A stretch of DNA of 64,000 nt from Nemertoderma westbladi (GCA_032718475.1 JAUCBJ010007648.1:28873-92872), one strand, 5' to 3'; positions 30,821 to 43,065 are shown, counted from the stretch's first letter. Notes: generated by a model from the sequence alone, not told the origin. Translations and numbers: made by a program.

Positions 30821-32653
30821 CTAAAATCCTCCAGGGGAATAGTCAGCCTTGTCGGTCACAATCCGTTTCTTCGATGACGGTTTCCTTGTGGCACTCTTTC
30901 GTTGTCTCTTCATATTCTTTTCTGATACGCGTTGTTCTAGAATCCCGTCATCTTCTTCGAGATTGAGTTTTCTCAAAATGAGCTGCTCTGATGATGCCCC
31001 ACGGTTGTGTTCTAACACTGTATACGCCACGTGGAACATCAGTGTGGTCAGGCCGACAAATTTGTCCTTCGTACACCGAGTCCAAAGTCGCGAATGAAGT
31101 GACTCATTCCGGTTTTGAGTGGCACCCGGTATGCACCGTGATATTAGATCATACGATGCAAGTCGTTCATATAATGGGAGGATATATACCAAGTCGCATT
31201 GCTTGATAATCGAGGGAGCCTTGTATTTGCGGTCGCCATTCTTATATTTACACCATTTATCAATGGGACACTTCCTGTGCCGTTTTGCAATTGAGGATCC
31301 ATAGTCACAGTAGTGGTGTACTGCAGCAACTATCTCAGTTTGAATGGTTTTTATCAGTTTATTTTTATCTCTAGCAGATATATTCTTTATATCAACTCCC
31401 TTGATGTTAGACACTACAGTGTTACGATAATATGATGCCAGCTGGGTACATCTAACTAGTGTTAACCCACCCTTACCTCCGAGTTTATTATCTTTTCGAA
31501 TCTTGGATAATCCTTTATACACTCGTTTTGAGATGTGATTTAGACACTCTCGCTTTTCTACAGTTATTGCTTCAGCCTGATACGGATTAGCTTCCAGAAT
31601 ACTTTTCATTACGCTACTGTCTCCATCTGATATTATTTGAGCATATATCAAATTGTTATTTTCAACAGAGCGGTTGAAGAGCTTTACAGCCAGATAAGGC
31701 TCCATCGAACCACTAGATCCACTATAAGTAATCCCGCAATCATGATCTGCCACATTGTCAGCAGAACAACCTGAGTTCTCAGAAGTATCTGAATCATCAT
31801 CAACTGGAGAACCTGAGCTGTCAGAATCATCTGAGTCATCATCAATAGGAGAACCTGAGCTGTCAGAATCATCTGAGTCATCATCAATAGGAGAACCTGA
31901 GCTGTCAGAATCATCTGAGTCACTAGAATCTTCAGTATTGTCATCATCATCTGTACTGTTACGTTTTCTTGAGCTGCATACGTTGCAGTACTTTGAACAT
32001 ACATCAAAGTCTAGGATATGTCCAGTTTCTTCCGATATTATAAAGGAAACGCCATAGAGTGACTTATGACCACGACGCATCCACGTCCCATCAAATGAAA
32101 TAGCAATTTCCCTATTTGTCTCCATCAGTGCGCAGTTACGAGCATTGGCGCGGGCAATAGCAACCGTAATGTTGGAAATAGTTTTCACATGTTTCATCCA
32201 AGGCATCTTACCAATTGGTGATGGCAAACTCATGAGCCGGGAAAAGGTTTTAGCCTGTCCTTGTGTGCCCCCAACGCATAGCCAGGCCAACACGGATCGG
32301 AGGTTTATATCTGCAGTTTTTCGCCCTTTAGTTCCTACTGGTGCCGGGCATTTGTTCCCTGTGTCTAGTGTCTTTTCCCATCCACAGAAATTGCAATGTG
32401 CTTTGTAACTAGAATAATAACCGGAGCAGATAACCGGAGAGATGGAAACATCACTTGAATCACATTTGGTATGGCTTGAAATTATCAAGTCCTTCAAACA
32501 TTCCTTACTAATGAATGTGTAGCCGCTAAATTTTCCTTGAGAAGGTATAGTTTGCAACTTAGCTGCTATCCATGATGGTTGGTGTTTCTTCGCAACTTCA
32601 GATGAATGCGTGCCAAGGAATCCTGACCGCTTTCGCTTGCCATATTTTGGCAT
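30821..32653 (-). CDS. Mutator-like/Kolobok-type transposase (610 aa)
   Basis: The ATG at 32653-32651 starts MPKYGKRKRS, a basic N-terminus. Residues 75-102 hold a Cys cluster (SPVICSGYY...CNFCGW...KCPAP). The core has AISFDGTWMRRGHKSLYGVS (D188) and ISDGDSSVMK (D343), followed by KRECLNHISKRVYKGL; these are the blocks conserved in animal proteins annotated with a Mutator-like transposase domain. Residues 244-293 are a Ser/Asp repeat of 14-residue units (SSGSPIDDDSDDSD), encoded by a 42-bp tandem repeat at about 31795-31930. The C-terminus is Lys/Arg-rich (KRQRKSATRKPSSKKR), probably nuclear-localising. No stop or frameshift interrupts it, so the copy may still be active. Catalytic roles of D188 and D343 are inference. 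Confidence 0.88.
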   Translation of the reverse strand: MPKYGKRKRSGFLGTHSSEVAKKHQPSWIAAKLQTIPSQGKFSGYTFISKECLKDLIISSHTKCDSSDVSISPVICSGYYSSYKAHCNFCGWEKTLDTGNKCPAPVGTKGRKTADINLRSVLAWLCVGGTQGQAKTFSRLMSLPSPIGKMPWMKHVKTISNITVAIARANARNCALMETNREIAISFDGTWMRRGHKSLYGVSFIISEETGHILDFDVCSKYCNVCSSRKRNSTDDDDNTEDSSDSDDSDSSGSPIDDDSDDSDSSGSPIDDDSDDSDSSGSPVDDDSDTSENSGCSADNVADHDCGITYSGSSGSMEPYLAVKLFNRSVENNNLIYAQIISDGDSSVMKSILEANPYQAEAITVEKRECLNHISKRVYKGLSKIRKDNKLGGKGGLTLVRCTQLASYYRNTVVSNIKGVDIKNISARDKNKLIKTIQTEIVAAVHHYCDYGSSIAKRHRKCPIDKWCKYKNGDRKYKAPSIIKQCDLVYILPLYERLASYDLISRCIPGATQNRNESLHSRLWTRCTKDKFVGLTTLMFHVAYTVLEHNRGASSEQLILRKLNLEEDDGILEQRVSEKNMKRQRKSATRKPSSKKRIVTDKADYSPGGF

Positions 32654-33031
32654 AATATTATGGTTTCTGCAGTTCTATACAGCAGCAGACAGGCTGAATC
32701 ACAGATTGTTTGTAGGCCTACTGGTACCCATGCAGTTTACTATTTATCCTACTCAACTAATCAGTTTAAATTTCCCGCCAATTACATTTACCATATAAAA
32801 AAAACTGTACCATCAAGGTACTGTAACATTGTGAAAACGTTAGACACACGGAATACGGATTACGATGACTAATTTTAAATTAATAGGCGCGCTGCGATAC
32901 ATACATAGGTCGAAACTATTGGCTATAAACTTTGAACGGAATTAGCTATTGAAAAACGGAGTTCAGTTTCGAAATCCTTGATAAAAATTGGTTCTAACTG
33001 GAAATTAAAAAAAAATTAGTTTTTTTTTTCC

Positions 33032-33050
33032 CAATTAGTGAACCCCCCCC
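33032..33050 (-). repeat. Right terminal inverted repeat
   Basis: CAATTAGTGAACCCCCCCC on the plus strand, directly before a TTAA at 33051-33054. Confidence 0.92.
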
Positions 33051-33054
33051 TTAA

Positions 33055-34256
33055 CAGTATTCGCTTCTTACAGTCTTGGATTTAATAGACAAAGGTTATT
33101 GATACATAATAGATACGCTGAGATAAATTAATATTACGACTTCATTATAATGAGAAACTGATATTATTTAGGGGAATTATTATTAACTGTCCTGGAATAT
33201 AATAGTGTCGTTTAATGATTTGAGGAACTGCTACTTTATTTTACTCTACTCTACTATGTGTTTATGTGTTTGATGCGGAATTAAGAGATTCATATTCAGT
33301 TACTACCGTAATCCTGAGTTACCGGTACGTTTAACCCTATCTGATATCTGGCCCGCGCTATATTACTACAGTACTTACTGTAATTGGCCTGTTGGTTATA
33401 AGGGGGAGCCTAAGGGGGAGGGGGAGGGTTATTTTAAATTACAAAAATAAATTAAAATTAAATTTTGATGGTAAAACAGGGTAAACTTGTTAAAAATATT
33501 TTCTGGCAATGTATCAATCATTTTTGGTGCTATTTTGGCCCCCCAGGACGACAAGTACAAGTAAAAATTGTCACACTAAACAGTTTGTGTTTGGTTTGAT
33601 AATTCTAAACGTATAGGCCTACCGGTTTTAGAGAAAGCTGATCGCGATGAAAGTAGTGCAATCCAATTTTGCTGCCATTTTGTGCTCCAGAACGAAAAGT
33701 ACAAGTAGCAACAATTTGAAATTGTTAAATTTGGCGTTTGGTTTGGTAATTCTGAAACTATACTGGTTTTTGGTTTTCAAAGCCGCTAATAACGATACGA
33801 CTCGATAAAAATAATTCGTGGTAACGCAACTATCGTTTTTCGTGTTAGTCTGGTGGGACTAAAAATGCAAGTAGCATAAAATTTCAAACGGCAAAAATCA
33901 AATTTGGTTGGATGGATAATACGATATTTATGAGTGTCATATTCGTGATCAGCATCCCCAAAAAACCCCAAATGTTATAAAATCAGGTTGATTTGGTAAT
34001 GATTTTTCATTATGAAAGTTGTGCTATTTGTAATTTTTGTGCCGTACCTTGACACGTATCCAAAAGATAGCGGTAATCAACAAGGTGCGATATTTTTGAA
34101 TGTCATATTCGTGATCAGCATCCCACAAAAACCACATGGTCATAAAATCAATTTCAGTATCAATTTGAAAATCAAATAAAATAAAAAATCAATCAATAAC
34201 AACATGCCTATGTTTTTAAATTACAAAACTTTTCGATATGTTTGATGTAGAGGAAT
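33055..34256. other. Non-coding sequence with internal degenerate repeats
   Basis: About 33480-34150 contains related blocks in direct order. For example, GTCATATTCGTGATCAGCAT recurs at about 33937 and 34101, and ACAAGTA-type blocks recur at 33550 and 33700. TAGGCCTA occurs at 33614-33621. No gene seen. Confidence 0.5.
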
Positions 34257-34758
34257 AAACCTTTCCAATGAAATCAGCACATTCTAAAACCTCAGTAGCC
34301 AAACTGTATGGCCAATTAACCCCGTTTGAAAAATGTGCTACTTGCACTTTTGGTGCTCTCTTAGTATCTATTGATAAAAAAATGAAAATTTTGCTTCTAA
34401 TCTTGCTTTCGATCACTAATGAATTCAACAAACCAAAAAAGCATAGTATAGTTTCATGGTTATACCAAAGTCGTTGAAGGGTGTTGTATTTTGTGTAATT
34501 TTATCAATTCCGAAAGGTGTTGATATGGTATGGGTGCCAGGAATGCCTCATATCTCGAAAACTACTGGAGCTATTAACTTTTTATTTGTCTCATCTGAAA
34601 GAAGATATAATTTTAGTTAGGGACAAGACAAGTACTTTCGACGCGCTAGACATATTGTTTCCGGGGTTCTATCTAAGAGAAATAACTGGCCCACTAAATT
34701 TAGGGGCTTTGCAGCAGCTTGGCGGGTCTATAATAGGTCATGATCCAAGCGCCAACAC
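34257..34758 (+). repeat. Right arm of the ~0.5-kb inverted repeat pair
   Basis: Inverted partner of 28768-29285. Similarity starts near CCTTTCCAATGAAATC and ends near GGTCATGATCC. Whether the pair is the ends of one older transposon or two separate copies of a repeat is not settled. Confidence 0.8.
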
Positions 34759-35968
34759 ATTCACCAATCCTGCAATATTGCTTTATCCTGTGTAGTTTAT
34801 ACAGCAGATGATGTGTTGGAATATTATCAATTTAAACTGGTCTTCAACAATATCTGATTGTTACTGGTAGGGTTAAAAACTTTATATTTACAGTTAATCT
34901 GCTACTCTCTGTAATCTTACAATAAATGTCCGTATGTGCCCATGTAGTCATTTAAAATGGAGTGATAGAGATAGGAAATAAAAATATTACATTTCAGTAA
35001 AATTAATAATATTTTAATAAATGGCCCTTTAACCTTGACGAAACCAAATATTTAACCATCATTTTAACTCACCTATTGGTTAGTGTACAATGTTGTGACT
35101 ACACAAACTAAAAAAATTGTAAAACTGATCACTGATTATTTGTATAAGTGACAATTGCTTATTACACGGCCTTATTATAGAGCATAGCGACAGATCAGAC
35201 AGAACTACAACCTGTGACATGATTAACAATCGTTTACTACAAAGACTGCAATGGATTTGGTCGTAATATTCTAACAAAATGATTAATGATAATGCATCGA
35301 AGTACATAGCTTACAGTATTTAGCTCGAGTCTTATAATGGGATTGCACTGTACGTTAGTGTTCAACATAGATCAATAATAGCTCATATACTAGACCTTAG
35401 TGTTGATAACTGTAACTGTAACTTTGCTTTTGATAATTTTTATACTGTAACTGCAATTGCGAATTTTTATAATCATAATTTGTAATAATATATAATTAAA
35501 TTGAAAGTAAATTATTATTATTATTATTATTTATTTAAATTCGGACTTGCCGACAATAAAAGTTTAAAAATATGGCGCAAACACAAATGACAGATATCGA
35601 CACAGAAAGTATATCTACATAGAAAGTAGCCCATTAAATAAAATGTGCACAGCACAGCACTATAGTAAAAATTTATATAAATTAAAATGCACCATAATAT
35701 TATGATCTATTCTGCAATGTTAAAGTATCAAAGTATCTTAGGATCAAGTTGTGTTTTTGGTGAAAACTGAGGCAGTTAGTATACCGGTACGGGTACACAC
35801 ACATTGTTATAAGAAGATAAAAAATGTGCACAGCACGAATAAAATCAGATCAATATGGGTAATATAAGGTAAATAATATGGTCCGTAATAATCATTGACG
35901 GTCTCGGGATGATTGAATCAATAAAATATATTTGCAGCACAACACGCAAACAGGCATCGGACAGATGT
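34759..35968. other. AT-rich intergenic sequence
   Basis: An (ATT)n run near 35511-35531. The final part may be the 3' UTR of the LINE read leftward from 37.9 kb. Nothing else recognised. Confidence 0.45.
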
Positions 35969-37965
35969 TCAAACGACATTAAAATAAGACAGGATACGTT
36001 TATGCTTAGATATGAAACTTCCGCAGTTACTGTTGCTGTAGCAGTTTTTAATGAAGTTCATCCCAACAGTTTCACTGATTGTTAGTGGTTCAGTCTTAGC
36101 ACGGTTAAAGAGGGAACGTTTACAGTAGGTATAGGTGAGTAGACTGTGCAGACTGGGCATTGGGTAATTGCTTCTGCATTTCGCGTATGCAGAAGTCAAG
36201 CCTACATAGTTTGTGTTCGAGCAGCTATTGAACCGCGAGGCTGATTTGATAAGGGATTGTAAGAATGGGACTGGGCAGCTAGCGACTCTTAGTATGGTAC
36301 CTATGCACTGTTTGTATACCTCATTGTGTAGAGGGCGGCATCCAAGTAGATTGTAAATGATCTGGTTGTTAACGTAGGGGCCGACCAGTACGAGACTCCG
36401 AAGGGCCTTCCGATACTCAATCTCTAATTTGCGGCTTTCGACTTTACTAAGTGATCCCGCCAAGAACCGAACTGAGTGGGTGATGGATGGTACTCCTATC
36501 ATGCGCCAAAGAAATCCGACGGTATCACAGTCCAAATGACGAGTAGTCCAGCTGCGGCGATGAAAAATATCGGAAGCACGATAAACACACTGGATACACT
36601 CCTGAAGGTGGTTGCCATGACCAGTCGGTAATGTGAAGCCAAGGAAGTTCAGTTTCGGGTGAGGCGGGATCAAGGTGCCCCCGATATTCAGAAAAGTAGG
36701 AACTGCGAATTTTGAACAGCCGCTTCCAAGGTGGTAGTTCCATCGAGTTTTGCTGTCCTCCACTTCCAGATTTGATTCTTGCAGTTTGTCGATAACTATA
36801 CCTGTAATGACCTCAAGGTCAGATACAGATCTTGCACAGATTAGAAGGTCATCTGCGTATGCAACAATTTCCAACCACAGATCGGTAAGATTTTCTCCAA
36901 AACCAGATTCTTTCAGTTTCTCCAACACGCCCTTGGTGTAGAAATTGAACAACATCGGAGATAGCAAAGATCCTTGTTTTAATCCTCTAATGAGGTTGAT
37001 TCCCTGGTCGTTAATGAGACCACCAAATTTCAGATGAGCGACAGTTTGCATATAATAAGACAACAAAGCTAAGCATATGTGAGGGTTGATATAATTCATT
37101 AACCTTCTAAAGAGAATACTAAGTTCTACATTGTTAAAAGCCCCCGACATATCTAGTTGACATATGAAGACACTGGTTCCCTTTTTCCGTTGTGCTTCGA
37201 GGAATTCTAGAACACCACTGATTATAACACCTGTCCCGATTTTTCGACGGTATGCAAACTGTGAGCTAGGGATATGTTCAGCAATTTGGATGAATTCGTG
37301 GAGTAATACAGATTCGAAGATCTTACCGAAAATACTAACAGAGGAGATAGGACGATAAGATTTGCTTAGCAGTGGATCCCTTTCTTTGCCCTTGTACAAA
37401 CTTGTTACAATAGTTTTACCGAAACAAGGGGGAACTTCACCTAATTTGAAACACATATTAATGACATCAGCCATAGTTCGACAGATCAGATCGCAGTCTA
37501 GAAGTAAAAAGTGTTCCACTACAAGCGAGTATGCGTCTGGAGATTTGCCTTTACCTAAACTAGAAATTGCTTTTCTGATTGTTTCTGGTGAAATAATAGG
37601 AAGGGTTGCATTGTTCTGTAAAACTCTGAGGTCATTCACGATCTGATTAATGGACTCATCAAAGGAGGCATCTTGAATATTGTTTGAGACCAGATCGGAT
37701 TCAATTGCGATTTGAGCTGCTGGTGGAGGGATACTAGAGCCCTTTGCATTGAAGGTGGACCAAAACTTCCTTTGGTTTGTGTGCATATAGCTGGCCTTCT
37801 TTCTTATGTTACTGGCAACAATTGATTTAGCCAACCAGTTCCTCATCCTGCGGATAGATCGCCGTGATTCTTTATATGCTTGCCCGTATATGCAGGAATT
37901 ACTTTTGTTGTTTTTCAACCACAAATTATGAAGCTGTTTGCAAGTTTTAGAGCAATTTTAAGCAA
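35969..37965 (-). mobile_element. 5'-truncated non-LTR retrotransposon, reverse transcriptase ORF intact
   Basis: The frame is open for over 650 codons on the minus strand (stop at 35969; it continues upstream of 37924 to a stop near 37965, so no clear start codon). The endonuclease part is absent. Reverse transcriptase blocks in order: GKGKSPDAYS (124-133), YKGKERDPLLSKSYRPIS (187-204), CQLDMSGAFNNVE (residue 255 on), GLKQGSLLSPMLF (314-326) and the catalytic YADD (356-359). The first catalytic Asp is kept in QLDMSGAFN, but the usual final Asp of K-A-F-D is Asn. The C-terminal third is long and LINE-like. It is a dead-on-arrival copy lacking its 5' part; the clade is not determined. Confidence 0.85.
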
Positions 37966-38390
37966 CATTAAGGCAATGCATAATTCGTGTCGCAGACTGC
38001 TCGTTAATTCCTGATGAATTAAAAAGTGATAAACAGTAAAATTTTTAAAATACTCTTAAAAGTTGTCATATTATTATAACCTATTTACATGTTCAAAGAT
38101 CAATAATTAAAATTACTATTAAAGTATTATTACTGGAAAATAAAAATACTGTTATGGCTAGGGATTAAAGTCATTAAAATCGCTAAAAAAATTGATACCT
38201 ATGGAAATAATGTAAATAAATGTTATGATATTATAATGTAGTGTGACAAGGTGAATATTAAGTAAAAAGTAAAAAAGAAAAGAATCCAGCAGAACATTAA
38301 CTACGGTGGGAAATGTAAAATGAATTAATAAATAAAAAGTAAAAAAATAAATAAATAAAATAGTACAGTATGTATAATTACTGAAATAAA

Positions 38391-39621
38391 ATACTACTCT
38401 AGGATGTCGTACATGCCATTACATGTCCATGATTGATACAGGTCCATTGTACCAAGGATGGAAGCGGCATTGCCAATGAGGATGGCGACAACAAGTCGCT
38501 GAAGGATAAAGTGGTGAGACCTTGATTCCGAGGTTGTAGAACAGAGTCTGCGTCCAATCTCCTTCAGGAATACCGCCGTTTCAGGGCCGGGCCATCCAAA
38601 GGTCTCAAAAGCTACGGGGCAGAATATGTAGCCTCGCTTTACCAACTCCGGGATTTTGCAACTTCCGTTTCCACTGCCGGATTGACTTGTGGCGATGTGG
38701 CTGGGTGCGAGCGAATCCCACACTGGCGTCCCAAGCGAGCATGCGGCCACGGTTCCATGGAATAGTAGTTACCCATCAACCCGTTTCCCATCGCCTCGAC
38801 AAAGACCCAGTGGTTCCAGTTTAGTCGGAACTCCACAGCTGGCCAACAACCGCTTTATGACGTCATTGATCATCGTATGTCTGGGGTGTCGACCAGCACT
38901 TCGCTGATACGATAAACCATGTAATCCATCCAAATCAACTGGTTTACCACAGCGAGTGTGAGTTGCTGAGTTTCAGCCCAAGGGACACTGCCGGGACTGC
39001 GTCGAGCCAACATCCAGCAACACTGCTGTTGATTGAGTTCAGTCGCGCGACTTCAGATGGAGTGGACGATGAGTGGAGGTTCCTCAGGTTTTCCTGGATG
39101 GAAGGGCGCAACCACACCCTCTGTAGGATGGAGGTGGGGATGGGTTCGTCTATGGGGACTGTGGAGCGCCATAGCTGCTGAGCCTGGGTACACACCAGGT
39201 TGGCTCTAGATGCCCTTTGCGTGAAGAGACGACCCGTCTGATCAGCGCAGGCAGCCGCAGAAGCCAAGAAGGTGGAAGGTGCGAGCTGCATGGCGCTGGT
39301 CAAGCCGAGACCCCCTACTCGGGCTGGGAGACAGTACTGCTGCCACGCCCTGTTGTTGATCCTAGTAATCGTGATGACTTGAGGTCTAACTATGAGGTCG
39401 AACTCAGCAAGGAGCTTGGGTTTGGTGAAACAGGGTGCAGTACGGAGGAAGTAAGTTAGACGAGGGAGGGAGAATGAGTGTTTGAGGAGGTAGAAGGCAT
39501 GGTGGGAATCTATCAGTGGCAGTCGGGATGCTAGAGTTGAGAGGTCATCAACCTTCCTCTGCAGACAAGATTCGATTGCTGCTTCACCTATTGGGGCACC
39601 CAGCATTGTCAGATCTCCCAA
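38391..39621 (-). pseudogene. C-terminal remnant of a second LINE family
   Basis: Minus-strand frames at 39621-38944 and 38836-38394 together resemble the end of a widespread non-LTR polymerase. Features: LGAPIGEAAIESCLQRKVDD, SRLPLIDSHHAFYLLKHSF, LPARVGGLGLTSAMQLAPS, then TPVWDSLAPSHIATSQ, VAFETFG, FLKEIGRRL and LVVAILIGNAASIL. At least two frameshifts separate the pieces. No catalytic box is present. The WD-x-LAPS segment resembles a region I associate with a C-terminal nuclease-like fold, but this is uncertain. Confidence 0.7.
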
Positions 39622-40686
39622 AATATATAATTTATAATAATAATAATAATTTATAATAATATAATATATTTTATTAATAAATTAATCTTAACTGCTTAAT
39701 TTTATATCTTTTATCCTTTCTCATATATTGATAATTATACTTTTATTCGTGCCATTTAAGTCTCAGAGACAATTGGCGTTTGCTGAGAAAACACTGGCCG
39801 GAAAACACCCCTGGACAACACAGGGTTGACACCCCAATTAAATTGGTTTGCGGTGGTTCTTTCGTGCCGACAGATCCTAAATTGGTGTTCACTGCAGCAC
39901 CGGCTTAGTTGTTCCCTCGACTCCTTTGGTATCGAGATCAACCGATCATTCGCAGCCATCCTCACAGAATATTCTTCCCGATGATCATTCCAGAGACTTT
40001 TTCTACAGATTTCAAAATAAAGTACTGTGGCTTAGAACTGGATATATTACAGTATTAAACTGCGGTAGTACAACTCATTTGTGGATGCGAACTGGGGCTG
40101 TTGCGAAGTGGACCCTCGAGTTTACCATAATTGACGATAAGATTTAGTTCATTTGGTTCTCGGGTCTCGCTCGAATCAATATCCAATTCTTTCGCTACAA
40201 GACCTGTTTAAGTTATTGTTCGAAATTACAGAAGTCATCAACTTCATCGATCATTATGAAAAGGATAAGCCTACGATTATTGAGCAGTTTAACTATCACC
40301 GGACACTTTCCTAACATCAGTCTTTGCCATGTTAGAACTCCATAAACCACTTTGCTCCATGATTATCATTGAGATTCATGTAAAACGCATGTAAACTACC
40401 ATAATGGATATAGCCCCAATATCAAACATCAACCGAGTTCATTCATTGCATTCCACTTGGAAGAAACTACAAATATCACCATTGATACCCCTCATAGACT
40501 TGCCAACGTGTTCCTCCACAACAGCTGTAAATAGTCAATTACAGACATTTCCACCCTGCCGAAGAGGGCAAAGATTATTTAGCGAACTCTATGGTTGCAG
40601 GGTTATTGTTAAACTAAGGTTGCTGGATATATTTTAATTATATTAGTAAATATATGAAATAATAATAATTATTTTTATTCGACAAC
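39622..40686. other. Intergenic sequence without recognised features
   Basis: AT-rich start, then sequence with short ORFs and no protein similarity that I can recognise. Confidence 0.5.
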
Positions 40687-41836
40687 AATAGGGTTGGTGC
40701 GCGAAAAATTTGTTGGGCAAGAAACAATCGAATAAGGGGTAACAAGCTGCTCTGGATCAAGTGGCGGGGTGTACGGTCGGTAAGCCAATTTTGAAAATTG
40801 GCTGTGATTGGCTGCTACATATATGACACCACTACACAATGCTCAGATAATTTCGTTTATTGGTTTCTATGGAGTGTGATTTTAGATCCATTAAGATACA
40901 CATTTAATCGCAATCATTTCACGCGTGGCTTATATGAATTGAAAGCTGAGAGTCTTGCGCGTCTTTTAACAATACAATTACTTAAATTCATGATCATGAA
41001 CATTGATAAAATACTGTTAGCAATGTTGCATACTTATTAGATTGTCTGACCCCATACGAAAATTGTTCACTACTTGAAAATTTTGGTGCCTCAAAGTAAC
41101 CACCCCAGTACATTTTTTCGAAATTTTTTTTTCGGTCGTATCCAGACTTGTGAAATCTACGTACAAACAAAAAATCTGTATTTGTAATTATTGGTTATTA
41201 TGTTATTATTGTATTTGTAAATCTGTATTTTGTATTTGTACAATAATTTTATGGCCTGGTACTAATAGGGGTAAAGGTCCTATTGATAAATGAAGAAATT
41301 ACAGTTCTATTGGTCACTATACGTTTAGGCCTACGCTAATTTTGCAGTTTTCTGGGCTGCAAGGCCTGTTAGTAAAGGTCGCCTTGGGGTAAGGGGGTGG
41401 GTGAACCCATCTCTCATAACTCAGTGAACCCATCCCTTACAGCCATAAATAAACTTAACCTAAATTAAAAAAAGGTATCAGTAAAATTTACAGGTATCAG
41501 TAAAAACATATCTATAACAAGAAATTTTAACAAACTGAATTTGGCCCACCACCTACAATCAAGAGGTATAATCAGTATATATATATAGTGCAGAGTCATT
41601 TAGGCAGCTAGCCAGAAGTTGGAGTGACAATTGACAAACCATCAAACATATATATCAGATGATCAACGATTCATTCATCCTTGGAGTTGATATTGTATCA
41701 GTCCATTAGCAATCATACAAGCAAGACTGGGATCTGAAGATTTATGAACAGCATTAACAAACACACATGCGTTATCAATTAGATTACAGGATCCTTTGAA
41801 TTTTGGCTTCATGCAAATCGTCATTGAGTTTTTTTG

Positions 41837-42440
41837 TTATCGGAATAAGTTTTTTGAGTGAATTGGGTCCCCATAATGGCGGAACTGGGTAACAGAGATC
41901 GATATTTCAACCACTAAAATGATCAAATGATGTCTGTGTATCTGATTCTTATCAATATTACACACCACCGAATCACCATCATCATCATTATCGATGGTAT
42001 CATCCACTAAATCAAATGCTTTAGTCATATTTGATGCATTGTCCGAAAAAACAAGAGGAACTTGTGATTGTTTGATATTATATCGCTGGTAAGCTGCAGC
42101 ATACTTTTTATGAACGTTTTGTGAACTTGTATCTGGGCGGTGAAATTCGTCAATTTCCAGAGTCCTCTGTCGAACAACCTTCTCACCAAAATCGTTTACA
42201 GTTTCACCAAATGATGAGCCTTTGTAATTCTTACGTGTCCAGCAATTAACACTAGCCTGGCATAAAGGTAACAAACGACCTTTTGTAGATGCAGAGACAG
42301 TACGTAGTAGTTGAAATAAGGCTTGTTTTGAAATCTTACTTTATATTGTACAGTGAGTTGGCACTCCAAATTTTCCATCACTCACATACTTCACAATATC
42401 ATGGAATCCATAATGTTTATTTGTGAACATGTTGGCATAT
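41837..42440 (-). pseudogene. hAT-superfamily transposase remnant
   Basis: The minus-strand frame 42274-41837 contains CQASVNCWTRKNYKGSSFGE, HRPDTSSQNVHKKY and then VPLVFSDNASNMTKAFD. The S/T-D-N-A-x-N-M-x-K-A-F box and the preceding CWT motif are hallmarks of hAT transposases (ZBED-like group). Upstream residues KISKQALFQLLRTVSAS continue across a stop. The dimerisation domain and the rest of the catalytic core are missing, so it is non-functional. It lies between the inverted repeats of 40687-43553, which fits. Confidence 0.7.
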
Positions 42441-42654
42441 CACACTTGTGGTGAAATGCCACAATTGTCGCCAGTAATGTATTAATATGGTTAAAATTGT
42501 TACTGATTGTATTGTACTCCTGGGTCATATATTGTTTTTACACAACAAGAAAATTTTCTTGTTGTATGACTTATTGTAGTACAACATTAGGTTCACCTGA
42601 TTTTTCTTACATACATAGTAGTCCTTAAAGATAAAACAAAATAACAAATTTAAC

Positions 42655-42770
42655 AAAATTAACAAAATTAACGAAGTAAGTAAGTTTGGGCATGCACCTT
42701 ATCTAAAATAACAAAATTAACGAAGTAAGTAAGTTTGGGCATGCACCTTATCTAAAAATAAACTACTTTA
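42655..42770. repeat. Short tandem duplication
   Basis: A ~48-bp unit containing AACGAAGTAAGTAAGTTTGG and CATGCACCTTATCTAAAA is present twice in a row, preceded by AACAAAATT repeats. Confidence 0.75.
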
Positions 42771-43065
42771 CTTTACTTAGATTGCTCTGTGGATGGGTCC
42801 CAGTAGTTGTCCGAATGACCGGGTGGCTCACCTCACTGGATCCCATCCACAAAGGGAGGGAAAACTGAGCTTCTGCGGCGCCACATTGCGGCATTCCCAC
42901 GCCACAAGGACACAGACAAGCGTTGAAATAAGTGCTTGACTGAGTCGGACACGGGAATGCCACGGCGCAAGCTCTGCAGATGCGCGATTTCCTGAAGGAT
43001 GGCATTGGAGTGGGAATCCCATCCTCCCAGACCGTCCACAATAAGGGGGGTGAATCTTACAAATT
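42763..43065 (-). pseudogene. LINE C-terminal fragment inside the hAT-like element
   Basis: Minus-strand frame with RFTPLIVDGLGGWDSHSN, EIAHLQSLRRGIP and HLFQRLSVSLWRGNAAMWR. This resembles the C-terminal end of the LINE family remnant at 38.4-39.6 kb (FETFG...GRRL...GNAASIL). It is followed on the plus strand by a ~50-bp direct duplication of ACAAATTGGTTCTTTCTTTG (about 43058-43105 and 43142-43195). Confidence 0.5.

Larger units (their letters stand above)
29786..33050 (-). mobile_element. Complete DNA transposon with TTAA target duplication and G8 terminal inverted repeats
   Basis: Perfect 19-bp terminal inverted repeats, GGGGGGGGTTCACTAATTG at 29786-29804 and its complement at 33032-33050, are flanked by TTAA on both sides (29782-29785, 33051-33054). 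The 3265-bp element carries one uninterrupted transposase ORF on the minus strand. TTAA duplications are typical of Kolobok and piggyBac elements. The protein is not piggyBac-like but resembles the Mutator-like transposase domain family of animal elements, so Kolobok is my best superfamily guess. Confidence 0.9.

Noticed and set aside
31684-32057. Antisense ORFs (107 and 100 codons) inside the transposase
   Set aside because: They are shadows of the acidic 42-bp repeat in the transposase ORF.
28760-34795. ORFs of 76 and 92 codons with similar peptides (FYLSHLKE, ILVRDK) in the two inverted arms
   Set aside because: They share sequence because the arms are repeats. Surrounding frames are closed and no known domain is seen, so a conserved protein is not supported.
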